Below are positions 1-15,637 of a DNA stretch of 64,000 nt, in pieces. The DNA is from Tetmemena sp. SeJ-2015 (taxonomy: Eukaryota; Ciliophora; Spirotrichea; Sporadotrichida; Oxytrichidae). The notes beneath the pieces are model-generated. The model did no database searches, had not been told where the DNA came from, and saw only the letters and a program-made list of their open reading frames with translations. Position 1 is the stretch's first letter; each line of letters opens with the position of its first letter. Both the position numbers and the translations under genes were made by a program. The stretch is taken from contig JAJKFJ010021265.1 of assembly GCA_027382625.1 (NCBI GenBank), positions 62,001 to 126,000 on the forward strand, in the 5' to 3' direction.

Positions 1-1546
<1,546 letters not shown>

Positions 1547-4500
1547 ATTATTTTCAAATATTACAAGAAATATATAAGTTGTTTGTATTTTGTTTGTTTC
1601 TTAAATTAATAATCATTCTTATTAAAAATGTCATTGTCAATTTTTCAACTCGTTCACGAAAACTTCTTCTTTAGAACTGTCAGTTTTCATTGAGTTTTCA
1701 TCATAAAAAAATTAATTTACTCATATTCATCTTCTTAAATTATTGCACTAATGTTATCAAGGTTCAATCTATCCTTCAAAGTTGGAATCTTTTTAGGTAT
1801 TCTCTTGAGAGATTTATTAAAATAAAAGGTCAAATTTTAGGGCAACCGTAATCGAAACAAATTCAAATCAGATTTAGCGCATCGATTTACTTCCCCTTTC
1901 TTTGCTTAAATGAGGAGAGATTCCTTTAAAAGCTTAGTATATTAATCTATAATTAAGTTCTAAAACGAATGGTGTTCAGATTATGAAGAGCCTGAAAGCT
2001 GTACGAGAAGAGTAGTAGTTACCATATCGTAACTTTCTTGTCATAGATTATATCATTTTTATTCAGTTTTAAGGCAAAAAAGGAGTGAAGGTATTAGATA
2101 AAATTGTTACTGATTCAGTTAGTTAGATATAATAACCGCACAGCCTAAATATAACAAGTTAAAGTTAGGCTTGTGAAGTATTTGCTTGATGGGCAGATAC
2201 TTATTCTAAAGTGGTGTTCCAGAAATAGCGTATGTATTTAATGTATGCCCTGAGGATTTACTAATTCCTCTTAATTTCTCTTACGAGTTGAAATACTCTT
2301 CATGTATGCGCTCTAATTTATATTAATTAAATCTAGAAAGAATCAATCATTTCATTAATATAAGCGCATAAAAATACTAAAAAAGACTTTTGAATTATTT
2401 ACAGAATTAAAAATAAATGAGCTTTCTTTGCATATTTCAAGAATGTCCTTTAATTTTTCAGAATTTAAATTTGTTTTGTAATTTTTTTTGGAACACAGGT
2501 TTTCTACTAAGTTAAAAATAAGCAATGAAAGTTTTAGACTTTCTCCTTCGACTTCCTGATTTTAAGCTCAACAAGATATTCAAAGAACTGATCAATTTCT
2601 AAATAAAATATAAGCTCAGATTTAAGTTAAATAAAAATCTAGACAATAGAAAATTAAATTTATCTGAAATAGAGAAATTTCAGAAATTACTTACTATCCT
2701 ATTCCTACTATTTTTTTAATAATATATATTTTGAAAGAATTCAAATTTTAATTTCAAAATTAATTATCAACTGATAAATTTTCAAAAATTTAAGAGGGCA
2801 AATCTTCTATGTTCTAAATTTTATTTTGTTGATGATTATCTTACTCCTCAAATAAAAAAAGAATTTTTTATTTTTCCTAATCAAAGTAGAGGTTTTATTA
2901 TGTTAAAAATTATAAATATCAAGAAAAAATGAATTGAGATAAATTTTATCCAGTGAAAGAATTTAAAATGGTATAGTTTAACGGTTTTGTGATATTCCTA
3001 AATTAAAAATTATTTCTTCGCTATTTACCTACAGATTGTAAGATTAGATATTCTGATCCCATTCACATAACTAAAATAATTTCGAATCATCTCATTTAGC
3101 TCTAAGCTTGATTGTTTTAAGGCTATTGATAACTTAAAAATTATTTGATTTATCTTAAATTATCAATAGGGAACTCAACCCAAGTCTTACCCTTGTTCTT
3201 TGTTTTTAGTACTACTCTATTTAGCCTTTAGATGAATAATTCATAGTCAGACTTAAAAACTATATCTTAGCATTATTTATCAATTTAAGACTTGAACTCT
3301 CTCTGAATTACTATGTTGTTAAAACTATTTATAAGTAAATAAGAAATGCTGCTCTTGAAAAATATAAGGACACCATTATTTTGAAAATTCCCAATAGAGT
3401 TTTCTTAATATAAAAATTGAATACATTAAAAAATTATAATGAATCCTTTCACTCTATTAACTAATTATAAATCATAGTTAATCAATATAGCACAACAAAA
3501 TAGATTGTTCTTTGATCTGGTTATTTGATTATTTTTACTAGAGAAAGAGAATTTGTCTTAAAAATAAAGACTTAGCTTTTTTTTTAAGTTTTGTACAAAA
3601 TTATGTTGATACGGTTGAGTATTCTTATGGACTTTGGCTCATAAGTTTTAAGGTTAGTGTCCTTGAACTTATACTCATACAAAGTTCCCTCCTCCAAGAT
3701 AAACAGCATTGTCTCTATTGTGTGAAAGTCTTTTTTTAATTATATTAAATAGTACAGTTTAAAATATAATGAAAAAGTATTTTATTATATTTCAAACAAG
3801 CAGTTACTTAAATTACATATATCCCATTTTTTAATTATTTTATGATAGATTAAATAATGTAAAAATTAGATTTGAAAGTCGAAGATGACTTAATTTTTGT
3901 ACTTCTCTGCATATACCTTGAAGAATTTTTCTTTTTAATCTTGAGTCCACTTCAGTTTTAGTTTAATGAGAATTTACGAGAAAAAGTCCTCTGCGAGTAT
4001 ATATTCTACTAAAAGTAAATAATTATTTCGGTCTCATTAAACCCCAAAATAAAAAAAAAACACACACACTTTAAGACCTTTTAATACTTTAAAAGAAAAT
4101 TATAAAAATGTTTTGCATAAAAAATTGCGTACTATGTAAAATTAACAGCCTAATTGTTTTATTATTTGATAGAATTAAATAAAAAAATCGTCTATAACAA
4201 ATTCATAAAAGTGTATAAGATCAATTATAAAGATAAATTTTATTTTATTTTTCTTCTCTATAAATTTGAAAATTCATATAAAAGAATGTGTTTACTAAAT
4301 AGTGATTTAAAATATTAAAAGTAAAACTTATATTGCCTTAATGGTTTAATCATTTATTTTAAATTTAAAATGATATATGGGTGAGATATCAAATAGAAGA
4401 TAAATATCATTTAATTTATTGTTGAGCAAAAAATGAAGATTAATTTTTGTTATTTTTATTGAAAGTAATATTCTTTAAGCAAATTTCTATTATAAAATAT

Positions 4501-5005
4501 TATAATAAATAATATCCATAATTTTGAATGATTAAATTTAAACTCACTTTATCTTTTAAAATGAATAGAAATTACTCTTAGGAGTAAAGAGGATTAATTG
4601 GGAGTTTTCTAGTCTATTGTGTCGTAGTCATATATTAGTCCATCCATAAATTCTCTCAGATTCGTCTGCATTTCAAACTTATAATCTTAGAAACACTAAT
4701 GTAAATTTTAAATATTTTATATTATTAAGTATAAATTTCAACTAAGCGATCAATGACGCTAACAAGAACTTTTAATATTAAATAGTTTATTTGCCTATCA
4801 ATGAGTTAATTATTTTTAATTTATGTTTTAAGATTAGGTTTAAAGAATAAATTTAGTAGAAGAATTCAATTATAATATAACATTACTTTATTGATCCTTA
4901 GAAGTTTTAATTAATTGAGCTAATGTATTTTTTATTTGTGAACTTTGAATGATGAATGAAAGAATTATTTTGATTTAGAACAGCATTAGCTATGAGGTCA
5001 TCGTC
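1547..5005. other. AT-rich non-coding stretch
   Basis: About 3.4 kb of AT-rich sequence between the end of MCM5 and the end of the Gln-rich minus-strand gene. I found no reading frame in the ciliate code that looks like a conserved protein, and no inverted repeat with long arms. It may hold intergenic DNA and longer IESs. Confidence 0.5.
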
Positions 5006-8000
5006 TCAGTGGTGTATCTACTCTTAGATCCAGTGTACGATTTGTCGAACGTCTCTCTTATAGTAAGTGACTCTTGCTTCGTTAAAATTTGAGTAAAATT
5101 AAATTGAATTTTGCATAACTTATCAAGTTATTTTCAGGTTTACTGTTAAGAGATGTGCTCTTGAAATTCTGCTTCAAGTTGCTAAGCGTCTGCTGTGAAA
5201 GGATCTGAGTTAAATTTCCACCTTGCTTAGTCAGGCCTCTTCTTTGATCAATTTGTAAATAGTCCAGCTGGTTCTCTTTTTTAACTTGCTATAAGAAAAA
5301 TTAATCCAAATTCATCAAGATTGAAAGGGAGAAAGAGAAAAAATACTTACCACATTTGTAGTGTTGTTCCTTTAAACAGAAGCAACTTAAGAAGACTTGC
5401 TCTCTTCGGACTACTCACTGATCACAAAAATAATAACATAATTATGCTTTGCATAGAATTTTAATAGAATCGTTATTTAAAAACATATTTTAATCACTTT
5501 AGAAATCTGCTTAGAATATCTGGAGCCCGAATTATTCTTGCCAGAATACTTCTCTTCAGAACCTGCTCGAATTATCTATAATAAAGACAAATTTTTATCT
5601 CTGGAGTCTAGGTTTTTAACTTATTCAAGTTTTGCTTGGGTATTGTAAGTTGATTTTATAGCCTTGGTTCCTCTTTGTTTCTGTCGATGTTATTGCTTGT
5701 GAGTGACCTCCCTTACCCGCCAAAGTTATTAACTCTGATGTCAGGGCGAATGGTAACCGTTTTTTGATAATGAGGACTCTTTTAATTTGTTTGTTGATGC
5801 TGCTGTTAAGATTGATCAGATATTTAAGCCTGCGTTAAGTTTTATTGCTGTTATAGAGTATTGGTCGTATTAGTTTGCGATTGCAGATTTATGGCGAAAT
5901 TGCCTCTGTAATCACTCACTTAATTTGATATATAGGTCTTATTAGAAGCGTTTCTTGCAAATTGCTCATTTAAAGAATAGTAAATTCAAATTGAGCGAGA
6001 GGATTATCCAGAGACAATTGAGTTAATTTCCTGTTTTCGACTTCTAGTTTCTTCCTATCTGCGTCACAAATTGAAGCCATTTCCTTGTACCTTTTCTTTT
6101 TAGCCCTCTCTTATTCCAACTGTCTCGCTTAATTTTCGATGACCTGGATATACCTATTAGCTGAATAATAGAAAAATCAATTTGAATTGTATTGCTCTTA
6201 GGCGTTATTAGCTTTCTCTAATAGTCCCTAAGTTTTATGTGAGATGGTATCAGTCTGGTTTATAAATTGGTCTTGAATAAGTTAGAAATAGTTTTTCCAT
6301 GTTTTATCTATGTGTGCTAGGACTGTGCTGTTAACTGAGTGAGTTATTTCTGCAATCTAGCTGCTCCCCATTCCCAGACTACCACTTCCCCCAATGCTAA
6401 ATCCTGCAGTGCCACTAGTTATTCCTACTGTCATTAACCCGCTCTCCACCATAGGATTCTTTACTATTTCTGTTTAAGTCTACAGCAATATGATTCATGA
6501 CAGACTCATTACAATAATATACTCAAGAATTTATAAGAAAATAATTCACAAATATACGGCCTTCTTGAGCTCTTATCTTTTATTTTATCATTTAAAACTA
6601 TATATTTCGTTGATTTTTATAAAGAATAGCTGCTGAAGCTCTCATCCTCCATCATGGAGGAAAAACGCAATGTGCTCAAACTAAAACGGGAGCTCGATCC
6701 AGCCAGTCTTACCACGACAATACCTGTCACACAAGCAGCACTCAGCCAGCCAGCGTGGCCAACTATAGCACCCGGCGGGGGAGCTGCCACTCTTAACTAC
6801 CTCTACCATCTTCAGCTCTCACCTTCAACAAGTCCGAGCGACCTCACTCAAGGCCATGAGAGGGTCAAGCCGCCGGGTGTGCTAAGGGTGGCCACGGTTG
6901 CTGGCTGAGTACTTGCTGCTTTTGTGCCAGATATTGTCGTGGTCAGACTGGCTGGATCGAGCTCCATTGTTAGTTTGAGCAAACTGCATTTTTTGCAGAT
7001 GGATGAAGAGAACTTCATCAGCTGCTATCCTTTTAAAATCAATGAAATATGCAAGTTTAAATGATAAAATGAAAAATAAGAGCACAAGAAGACTATGTTT
7101 TTGTGAAATATTTTCTTTTAAATTCTTTAGTATAATTGTTATAAGATAAAAGATAGAAAGATTAACTTACTTCAGCATCCTTAACTTAAATAGTTTACCT
7201 GTATGTCCCATTCTACGATGTCTATTCTTGTCTTGCACTCGCTTTCTAGTTAGAATCAAACCCAAGTAAATTGTGGTCAGCTTTTATCATTGATGTCTGA
7301 AAGCCTCTATTGGTTTGAAAGCTCTCTTCCTAAATAAAAGATATTGCCAATTGGAAAATATTGAAAAGATATGTTGACAAAGTTATCAGAAACTGATACT
7401 ACGGAAAGTCTTGATATTGAGTAAGCCAAAGTCATTTAAACTTACATATGCAGAGTTATTGATATGTTAGTTGACGGATAAGAAACTATTTACTGTATTC
7501 ATTCTGCTGGCGTTTGGTTGATTGTAAAAATTTTGGCCTTAAAATTGATTCTGCTGCTTTTCCATCTTACATTTATAATTTGCTCAAAATATAATTATCT
7601 AAGTAAACTCCGTGTTGTAATTATAATCCTCGATAAGAGATAACGAATAAAATATTTTTTGAATTTTATCAATCCAAATGAGATGAGTCTTAATGGTTTA
7701 TTTATTTGAGAGTGCCCATATGAGGAAGAAAATTATTTAGATATTTGAAAATACAATTTGAAAAATTAGTTTCGTAGTCTTATGTGCTTTAGTTCATGTA
7801 ATGAGATTGATTGTAATTATTGCTTTGATTCTCGCCCACATAGGTAGCTAAATGCTTCGGGTAAGAAGGCTCTTAAATTTAATAATTCATGTAAAAGAGT
7901 ATTTAAATTGCAGTCTGGTTTTGAATTTCTATTGAGGCACCTCTGTTTATCTTTTTCGGCTTGATAAAGTTATAATTTTGCAAATTTTTAATAGCATTAA

Positions 8001-8840
8001 CCTGAAACTAGTTAAATTCGTTAATAAATTAATTAAACTAAACAGGCATATCAGTTGATAAGTGATACATGTTTTGCAGCTTCTTGAAGTTATGAGGGTT
8101 TTAATTGCTCTTCACGCTCGGTACATGACTTAAGGTAATATTGTTGCTACCCCCACCTCCGCTAATAAAGGAGTTTTACAATTCACCAGACATTTTTTTA
8201 AGTCGAAAATGGCTTTACTAATTGATTGGCGAATGCTAACGTGTTATAGCTATGCGCGGATTCCTTTAAATTTCAAAAATAAACTCTGATTATTTAAATC
8301 GAGACGAAAGATTCTTCATTAGTCATTAAATTGGAGGTATCTAACTTATTGCTCGCCTATCTTTGATGAGTGCGGGGAGTTGTATTTCCCATGGTATTTT
8401 ACTTCCTAGCAGACTTCTATGGTGGTGCTACAACAAAAACAAAAGCTAATTATATATGCTACCTCCTTCTTTTAGTCGAGAGTGTTGTTTTTTGTGAGCC
8501 TTGCTTGTTTATTTTAGATGGTAGGAGTTTAAGACCTGAATTGCATTTATGGTGGGTCTCTATAGTACTGTTATTAGGCCTGCATGTTGGGGTTTTAAGT
8601 GTTTGAGCTGGTAAAGCTCCCTCCGCCCATGCCAAGTGCAGAAGTTGGGACCAATCCAGGTCCTTGTGGTTGAGGTTAGTAATTCTAAATGGTAGTAAGC
8701 ATACTTTCTGGGCGGAAATTTGTATGTATATTGAGTTAACGCCGCTAAAGTTAAATGCTGCCGTCATCCTAAGTTATTGGCGATTCAGGTCTGAACATAG
8801 GCGATTAGATCTGATAGTTTGGCATGGCCATCTACTACAT
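5006..8840 (-). CDS. Gln-rich coiled-coil protein, unknown function
   Basis: Several consecutive blocks on the minus strand read as one low-complexity protein in the ciliate code. An ATG at 8840 begins MQQMAMPNYQIQSPMFRPES. A probable 35-bp intron follows around 8440-8475. Further blocks read MSGELQNSFISGGGGSNNI from 8193, MEKQQNQFQGQNFY near 7565 (ending at a GTAAGT donor), FQTNRGFQTSMIKADHNLLG near 7320, and MTVGITSGTAGFSIGGSGSL near 6435. The last blocks are a charged coiled-coil segment RQLEQERAKKKRYKEMAS near 6125 and a Gln/Asn-rich tail. The last block ends VHWIQEQIHH and TGA at 5006-5008. A hairpin element (6511-7143) sits in a gap between coding blocks. Not every junction was resolved, and the blocks may belong to more than one gene. 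I do not recognise the family. Confidence 0.55.
6511..7143. mobile_element. Hairpin element (MITE-like) of about 0.63 kb
   Basis: Two inverted arms of roughly 270 bp flank a spacer of about 90 bp (6779-6870). The innermost arms are the complementary blocks AGCACCCGGCGG (near 6767) and CCGCCGGGTGTGCT (near 6871). Outer arms match, with mismatches, to about 6511 on the left and 7143 on the right. The inner half is GC-richer than the surroundings. It has no credible protein: the ORF at 6654-6908 simply runs across the hairpin. It lies in a non-coding gap of the Gln-rich gene. Confidence 0.7.
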
Positions 8841-9177
8841 CTACGCTGACTATACAGAGCCATATTATAGCTAGAATTAAGTATAAATAAGATAGAATTG
8901 ATAGTCAATTTTTTGCTTTAAAATCACTCGTAAGTTTAAGTCTGAGATTTGATATCAAATTATGATTATTCGATGAAGAATTAAAACAAATCTACTTTCA
9001 ATGTTTTTTATCTCTTTGTAGATTAGGAATGTTTAATAAAACAAATTCAAAAGAAGTAGCTATCGGTGAGAACTCATTCTCTGCAATGAAAGCAACTGCC
9101 AGCCTCGGGTGAGGAGGGCTGGGCGGTGCTGGCACTGTTGTGGCTCGCAGATACAGCGCCGGTCGGCTGATGTCAGG
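8841..9177. other. Gap between Gln-rich gene and GC-rich island
   Basis: The first half is AT-rich and continues the Gln-rich reading for a few codons upstream of 8840 without a clear start. From about 9080 base composition shifts abruptly toward GC, continuing into the GC-rich ORFs. Nothing else is recognisable. Confidence 0.4.
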
Positions 9178-9426
9178 TCACGTTGCCTCCTTGTATACGC
9201 TCAAGGTCCTGGTGCAGGTCTCCGTAGCTCTTCCATGTGGTGGTGTGGCGAGTGCGAGTGGTCTTCGCTTCTGCTCTCTGGCGTTGTCAGGGTTCCGTTC
9301 TCGGTTTTCATCTTGCTCGTCTCCATTGGCTGTCGTGGTATCCACTGCTTCTGGGTTGCCTCTCACGTTCTCTCTGGGTGATGTCGGCGAACTCGCTTCG
9401 ATGATGATTGCGCTCTCGCTGGTCAT
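9178..9426 (-). CDS. Small ORF overlapping the GC-rich ORF by one base
   Basis: An 82-aa frame begins at ATG 9426-9424, which shares one base with the TGA of the preceding ORF (TGATG), a layout used for termination-reinitiation in some mobile elements. It begins MTSESAIIIEASSPTSPREN, is rich in Pro, Thr, Asn, Arg and Glu, and ends at TGA near 9178. No domain is recognised. It may be a decayed start of a second ORF. Confidence 0.3.
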   Translation of the reverse strand: MTSESAIIIEASSPTSPRENVRGNPEAVDTTTANGDEQDENRERNPDNAREQKRRPLALATPPHGRATETCTRTLSVYKEAT

Positions 9427-10775
9427 CAATCTCCCGCTCTCTTCTGTGGCTGGTCTCTCTCGCTCTTCTCTCTCTCTTCTGTCTCTGCGATCTCTTCCCG
9501 CAGATTGCGCTCTCTTCTCTCCATCCTGCTTCTGCTCACTCCTTGTCTGGATCCTTGATGGTAAGCGTGTGACTGCTGTTGGGTGCTCCCGCTATCTTCT
9601 TTGAGACGACCCCGTCTCTGGTGATGACTCCCATGGTGGCGGGCTTCTCTTGGGCGTGAGGGTGAGCCTTCTGATGGTGACAATGGCATTCTAGCCTTGC
9701 TAAGGAGTTTCCTTGAGGCACCTACTCGGTCTCCCCACTCTACTTACTTGGCCATCTGCTCTCGGGTGGATCTCCAGTTTTCGTATCCACTCTCTCTCTC
9801 TCCGCACTTTTGCTCTTCCTGGTCTGGGTGGTGGGACTGTTGCTACTTGAGTCTGGCTCTAGGAGGTTGATAGAGGGTTGCATAGAGGGTTGCGTAAAAG
9901 GGTGCGCACGAATGCTTTAGCGCTTTGCTCCCCCTCCCTGGGTTGGAGTTCCCGGTGTTGCTACACCTCCACCAGCTTCCATGCTTCTGTCGCAGTCGAC
10001 TGGTTTTCCCATTCCGCTGAGTTGCCCTCTCTGGGTTGCTGTGCGAGTGAACATTTCTAGCATGCCTCGCCCATGCTGACACTCTCACTGTCGAACTCTA
10101 CCTCGCTAGGTAGTGCACTTCCTCTCCCTCAGAATCTCCTCGGGCTTGTGACTGATGCTGTGGTTGTATCACCAGTAAGTGCGCTATCCTTGGGAACAGC
10201 GCCTGTAGGCGGCTCACACCCATTAGTACAATGGCTGGCTTTAAGTAAAGCTCTCTGCCTTCCTTGAGTTGTATTAACCCCTTCAATAGGCGCGCGAACA
10301 TAGCTGGTGAACCTACCTTGTCGAATTGCAGGTCATGAAGCTCTTCTGCCAATTCTTGGATCACTCTGTCCACAGCTGCTTTGGTTGGCAGGTAGTGTGC
10401 CTTTCCCCTTCTGTTCCACTCTTTCAGCGCAGCCAAAAGGTAGGCTGTGTCATGGAGCCTCTTGATGGCGGCCTAGTCAAAGGGATACAGCAGTACTGGA
10501 TCCACGCATGCCTCCTGGATGAGCTCCACAATGAACTCCACGTCTCTTCTTTGCATGATACCTTCATGCCTTAACTCTCTGGAGCCAAAGCCCCGCCATA
10601 ATGACTCCTCTTCTAGTAGCTCAAGTCCGGTCTTCATGTAGCTGCCGATCTCGTCGTACATGCCGTTTAACACTTCCCCGGCGTTGTCTGATATCTTTGT
10701 ATGAGGTCTGTGGAGCAATTTATCTCTGACATAAGTTTTCAAGCCTGGTTATTCTTGGCTTAGGATTTTTGACAT
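9426..10775 (-). CDS. GC-rich 449-aa ORF, unknown; possibly mobile-element ORF1
   Basis: A single open frame runs from ATG at 10775 (MSKILSQEQPGLKTYVRDK) to TGA at 9428-9426 when TAA and TAG are read as Gln. At least four such codons lie in frame, so the ORF is built for the ciliate code. The N-terminal 200 residues are helical and acidic (for example ELAEELHDLQFDKVGSPAMF). The rest is Arg/Ser/Glu/Gln-rich and low-complexity, rich in RR, RE and SH steps, like a nucleic-acid-binding tail. Base composition is strikingly GC-rich compared with the AT-rich neighbours. No IES is needed to read it. A second short frame starts in the TGATG overlap. It could be the ORF1 or gag-like protein of a retroelement, or a horizontally acquired or GC-biased gene. 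I do not recognise a domain. Confidence 0.5.
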
Positions 10776-11109
10776 CACTATCTCAAACTCATATTAAATT
10801 TTAAAGTGATATGAAATAATTATAATTTTAAGCTGCTCACCTCATAATATAATCGTCAACAATTTGCAACTCTTCTTTTTTTAACTTAAATTTAATTATG
10901 ATTTCCATTTAAATTAATCTGTATTAATTCATCATCAAGGTTCTCAAGACTAAGTGAATAGCCAAAATTATATTCTCTATATTTAAATGATGAGATAGCA
11001 TTTTCCTTGGAAATTCCTTTTTATACTCATGTGTAACATAAAAACATAAATATTGTGTAGGAATTGATTAAGCCTGCAGAGAATTAAATATAAATAATAA
11101 TTAGAAAAA
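10776..11109. other. Intergenic AT-rich spacer
   Basis: About 330 bp between the divergently placed GC-rich ORF (minus) and the peroxidase (plus). It is AT-rich and would hold both upstream regions. No promoter element was identified. Confidence 0.4.
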
Positions 11110-12093
11110 ATGAATCTGAATCACATCGCAAAGAAGCCATTTTATGACCTCTTCTACAGATCTCCATGCATGGCCTTGATGCTCAGAGCTGCATTCCATG
11201 ATGCCGGCACTTTCTGCAGTCAAACTGGAACTGGGTAAGTGAACTGCCGTTTAAGACAAGTTTACAGATTTCTAACTATGAGGGAATGTTAATTAATTGC
11301 TCTTATATAGAGGACCTAGAGGGCTATTGAGATTTAAGAGTGATTTAGACAGACCTGAAAATGCAGGCCTCTAATTCGCCATAGACCAAATCAACGATAT
11401 TAAAACTGATGGCAACCATATTACGGCCCTTCTCTCTTACTCTGATCTCATCTAGCTTGGAGCCTATGCCGCAGTAGAATATTGCGGAGGCCCTTCAATG
11501 ATCTTCAGAATGGGTAGATAGGATGCTGAGGAAACTCAATAGACTCCTCACGAGAGACTTCCAGACCCCAGAGAAGGAAACGACAATATTATCACTAAAA
11601 TGAGAAGAATGGGATTCACCACCAGAGACATCGTTGCCATCATGGGATCTCACACTTATAAATTAATCTTCATTTTTAACTTTGGGCTTCGCTCATCAAG
11701 ATAGAACTGGATTCCAAGGAAGATGGACCCAGAACCCTCATGTCTTCGACAACACTTATTATCAAGAGGTTCTTAAGTATTTATGATAATTTTTCATTCT
11801 GCTTGGCGAGAGGTCAAAATTCCTTAAGACTCCTGCAGAATACATGCTTCTTGAAAATAGAGAGATGAAGAACTGGGTTGAGCAATATGCTTCTTAACTT
11901 TAACACAATATTTATTTACGCCCAGGACCAGAATATTTTCTTCGCTCATTACGCTGAAGCTCATGTCAAGATGAGTGAGTTCGGTCAAGAGGCTAATCTA
12001 TTGAGTGAATTCGATGAGGGTCAACAAGTGAACTCAAACCCTGAGGAGAGAGGACTGCAGCTTGGAACTTTTTCAGATCCTCAAAAATACTGA
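11110..12093 (+). CDS. Class I haem peroxidase (ascorbate/cytochrome c peroxidase type)
   Basis: Haem enzyme that reduces hydrogen peroxide. It starts at ATG 11110 (MNLNHIAKKPFYDLFY). The distal site is LRAAFHDAGTF, with the catalytic Arg and His. The proximal site appears as TTRDIVAIMGSHTLGFAHQD after an IES is removed, giving the haem-ligand His, and is followed by RTGFQGRWTQNPHVFDNTYY, typical of the plant/fungal class I group. The C-terminal part contains LKTPAEYMLLENREMKNWVE and AEAHVKMSEFG. Stop is TGA at 12091-12093. One GT-AG intron (11235-11310) and three IESs (11658-11682, 11774-11800, 11888-11918) account for every break. No signal peptide is evident. Ascorbate versus cytochrome c as donor cannot be decided. 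The start agrees with the family's usual N-terminus. Confidence 0.9.
11235..11310 (+). other. Spliceosomal intron in peroxidase (76 bp)
   Basis: Donor GTAAGT at 11235 and acceptor TTATATAG ending at 11310. Removal joins SQTGTG to GPRGLLRFK in frame. Confidence 0.85.
11658..11682 (+). other. IES in peroxidase (25 bp, pointer ACTT)
   Basis: ACTT at 11654-11657 and 11679-11682. Removal creates the proximal haem motif GSHTLGFAHQD in frame. Confidence 0.85.
11774..11800 (+). other. IES in peroxidase (27 bp, pointer TTCT)
   Basis: TTCT at 11770-11773 and 11797-11800. The segment contains an in-frame TGA. Removal joins TYYQEV to LLGERSKFLKTPAEY. Confidence 0.8.
11888..11918 (+). other. IES in peroxidase (31 bp, pointer TA)
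   Basis: TA at 11886-11887 and 11917-11918. Removal joins WVEQY to AQDQNIFFAHYAEAH; the frame differs on the two sides, so removal is required. Confidence 0.7.
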
Positions 12094-12379
12094 AGTGCAT
12101 CATCTTTTTAAGAGCGATTCTCTAGTTGAGAAAATTTAGAGCAGCTCTTTTGTGAGAGTGTATTTAAACTTATTTAAACAAGCTTTTCGTTTATGGAACA
12201 CTCGCTACTATTTCTTCAAGAAGTTTGCATCAACTATTAAATTGAAATATAGATTTGTTGTAAGCTCAGAAGAAGTTATTTATATCAATCTGAAACTATT
12301 TATTCGTAATAAGATAATTTTAAATGGTAGAATCAAAAAGATATTTAGTTAAATAATTTAGCTATATGTTTTTTATAAA

Positions 12380-14175
<1,796 letters not shown>

Positions 14176-15637
14176 ATGAGGTTTTCTCTGCAAATTCTTT
14201 GAATACTTTGTGATATTAGATTTGATAAATAAGCACAATAAATAGCAAAATCATCTCAAATTTTTTATTTTTAAATATTTTATGTTCAAAATTTTAAGCA
14301 ATTATAAAGCATATCATTTATTTAGGAAGATATTTCCTTTATAAGTATTTTATTACTTGAAAAGTTAATTCTATAATTTATAGTTATTCTTGTTCCATGA
14401 AGGAAAATAAATAATTGAAAATGTTTTTTTAGCATGTTATATTTAAAACATTTATTTATCATAGAACTTGAAGAAAAAAAAACTGAATTAAGGATAATAT
14501 AAAATTTATTCTTAAGTGTTTTTAAAGTTTAAATTTTATTTAGCTAGATCATAAATGCGGAAAATGATGAGATTTAGATGCAAATATTCTCTGAAATTAA
14601 ACGAAGAAATTTTCCAATCAAATTCTTTCTACACACCATCATAGAAGAAGAGATCGGGAATATATTTTGCAATGATTATAAATTTACTAAAATAATAATT
14701 AGCTTTGTTTAAATGTTATTTAAAGGCACAATTTCTAATTGAAATTTAATTCTCACTTTAACTTAAATTTCCTATTAATATTCGCAGCTTTAAATCATTT
14801 TACAGTTAATTTTATAAAAGAAATGCAATTATTGAAATATCGGCGGAAGCTAAAGTTCGAGTTTTGAAGTATAATTTTATAGCTGCTATTTAAATATGAA
14901 TTAAGGCTCTATTCGATTTCCATCATTTTAAATCTTATAAGGAGCAGTTTTTAAAGCATTATTTTAAGCAAAAGTTTTAAAATTAATAGATTTATTTATT
15001 CGGATTTTGTAACATAAAAATCTCATCATAGACACCATCTATCGTAATAGAATTAGTTTTAAAAGTCATTATAAAATTCCAAAAGTTAGCAAGATAGTTA
15101 AATTTCTGTACAACTTACCTCATTTTGAAGGATAATAGCTAATATCTCTTTTTATTATTTTAATTAATCTCAGATTTCATTAAAGTTAAACTTTATTCTT
15201 TTTCTCATTATTTTAAATGATTATGGTAAAACTAATCGCCGAAAGATGTTTTGGGGAACTATAATAGGCTAAAATTACAGGATTATAGAGTTAAAATGTG
15301 CAAGTTTTAGAGTTTTCTTTTGTGCTTTTCACAAGAGTAAATGATCTTTGTGTGTTACTTTGAATTTGAGTTCTGAATTAAATTGTTCAATTTTAATTTA
15401 GTTTCTCTAATTTATTATGAACGGATAAAACTGAGTAGATTAAAAGTAGAAAAGTTGTTCAAAAGCTAGTCTATAATTTGATGATTATGCCGAATGCTGC
15501 AAACTGGAATTATATATAGCTTTAAAGCAAACATTCAAATTAATAATTAACTATAGCTTGATGATTAAAGCAAACTTATATTAAAAATAATCTAATTTCT
15601 TGAATTATTATTCTTTCGCAAACTTTACAACCACCAA
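14176..15637. other. AT-rich intergenic stretch
   Basis: About 1.46 kb of AT-rich sequence between CDPK and the CK1-like kinase. I see no conserved reading frame and no long repeat. Confidence 0.5.

Noticed and set aside
6654..6908. 84-aa ORF
   Set aside because: It runs through one arm, the spacer and part of the second arm of the hairpin element, so it is not an independent gene.
8459..8767. Minus-strand 102-aa ORF in the standard code
   Set aside because: A neighbouring frame on the same strand gives a Gln/Pro-rich protein consistent with the rest of the gene, and ends in a plausible GT-AG intron.
9109..9604. Overlapping plus-strand ORFs in the GC-rich island
   Set aside because: The minus-strand ORF is longer, continuous in the ciliate code and carries Gln TAA/TAG codons; the plus frames are Leu/Ser/Cys-rich antisense readings.
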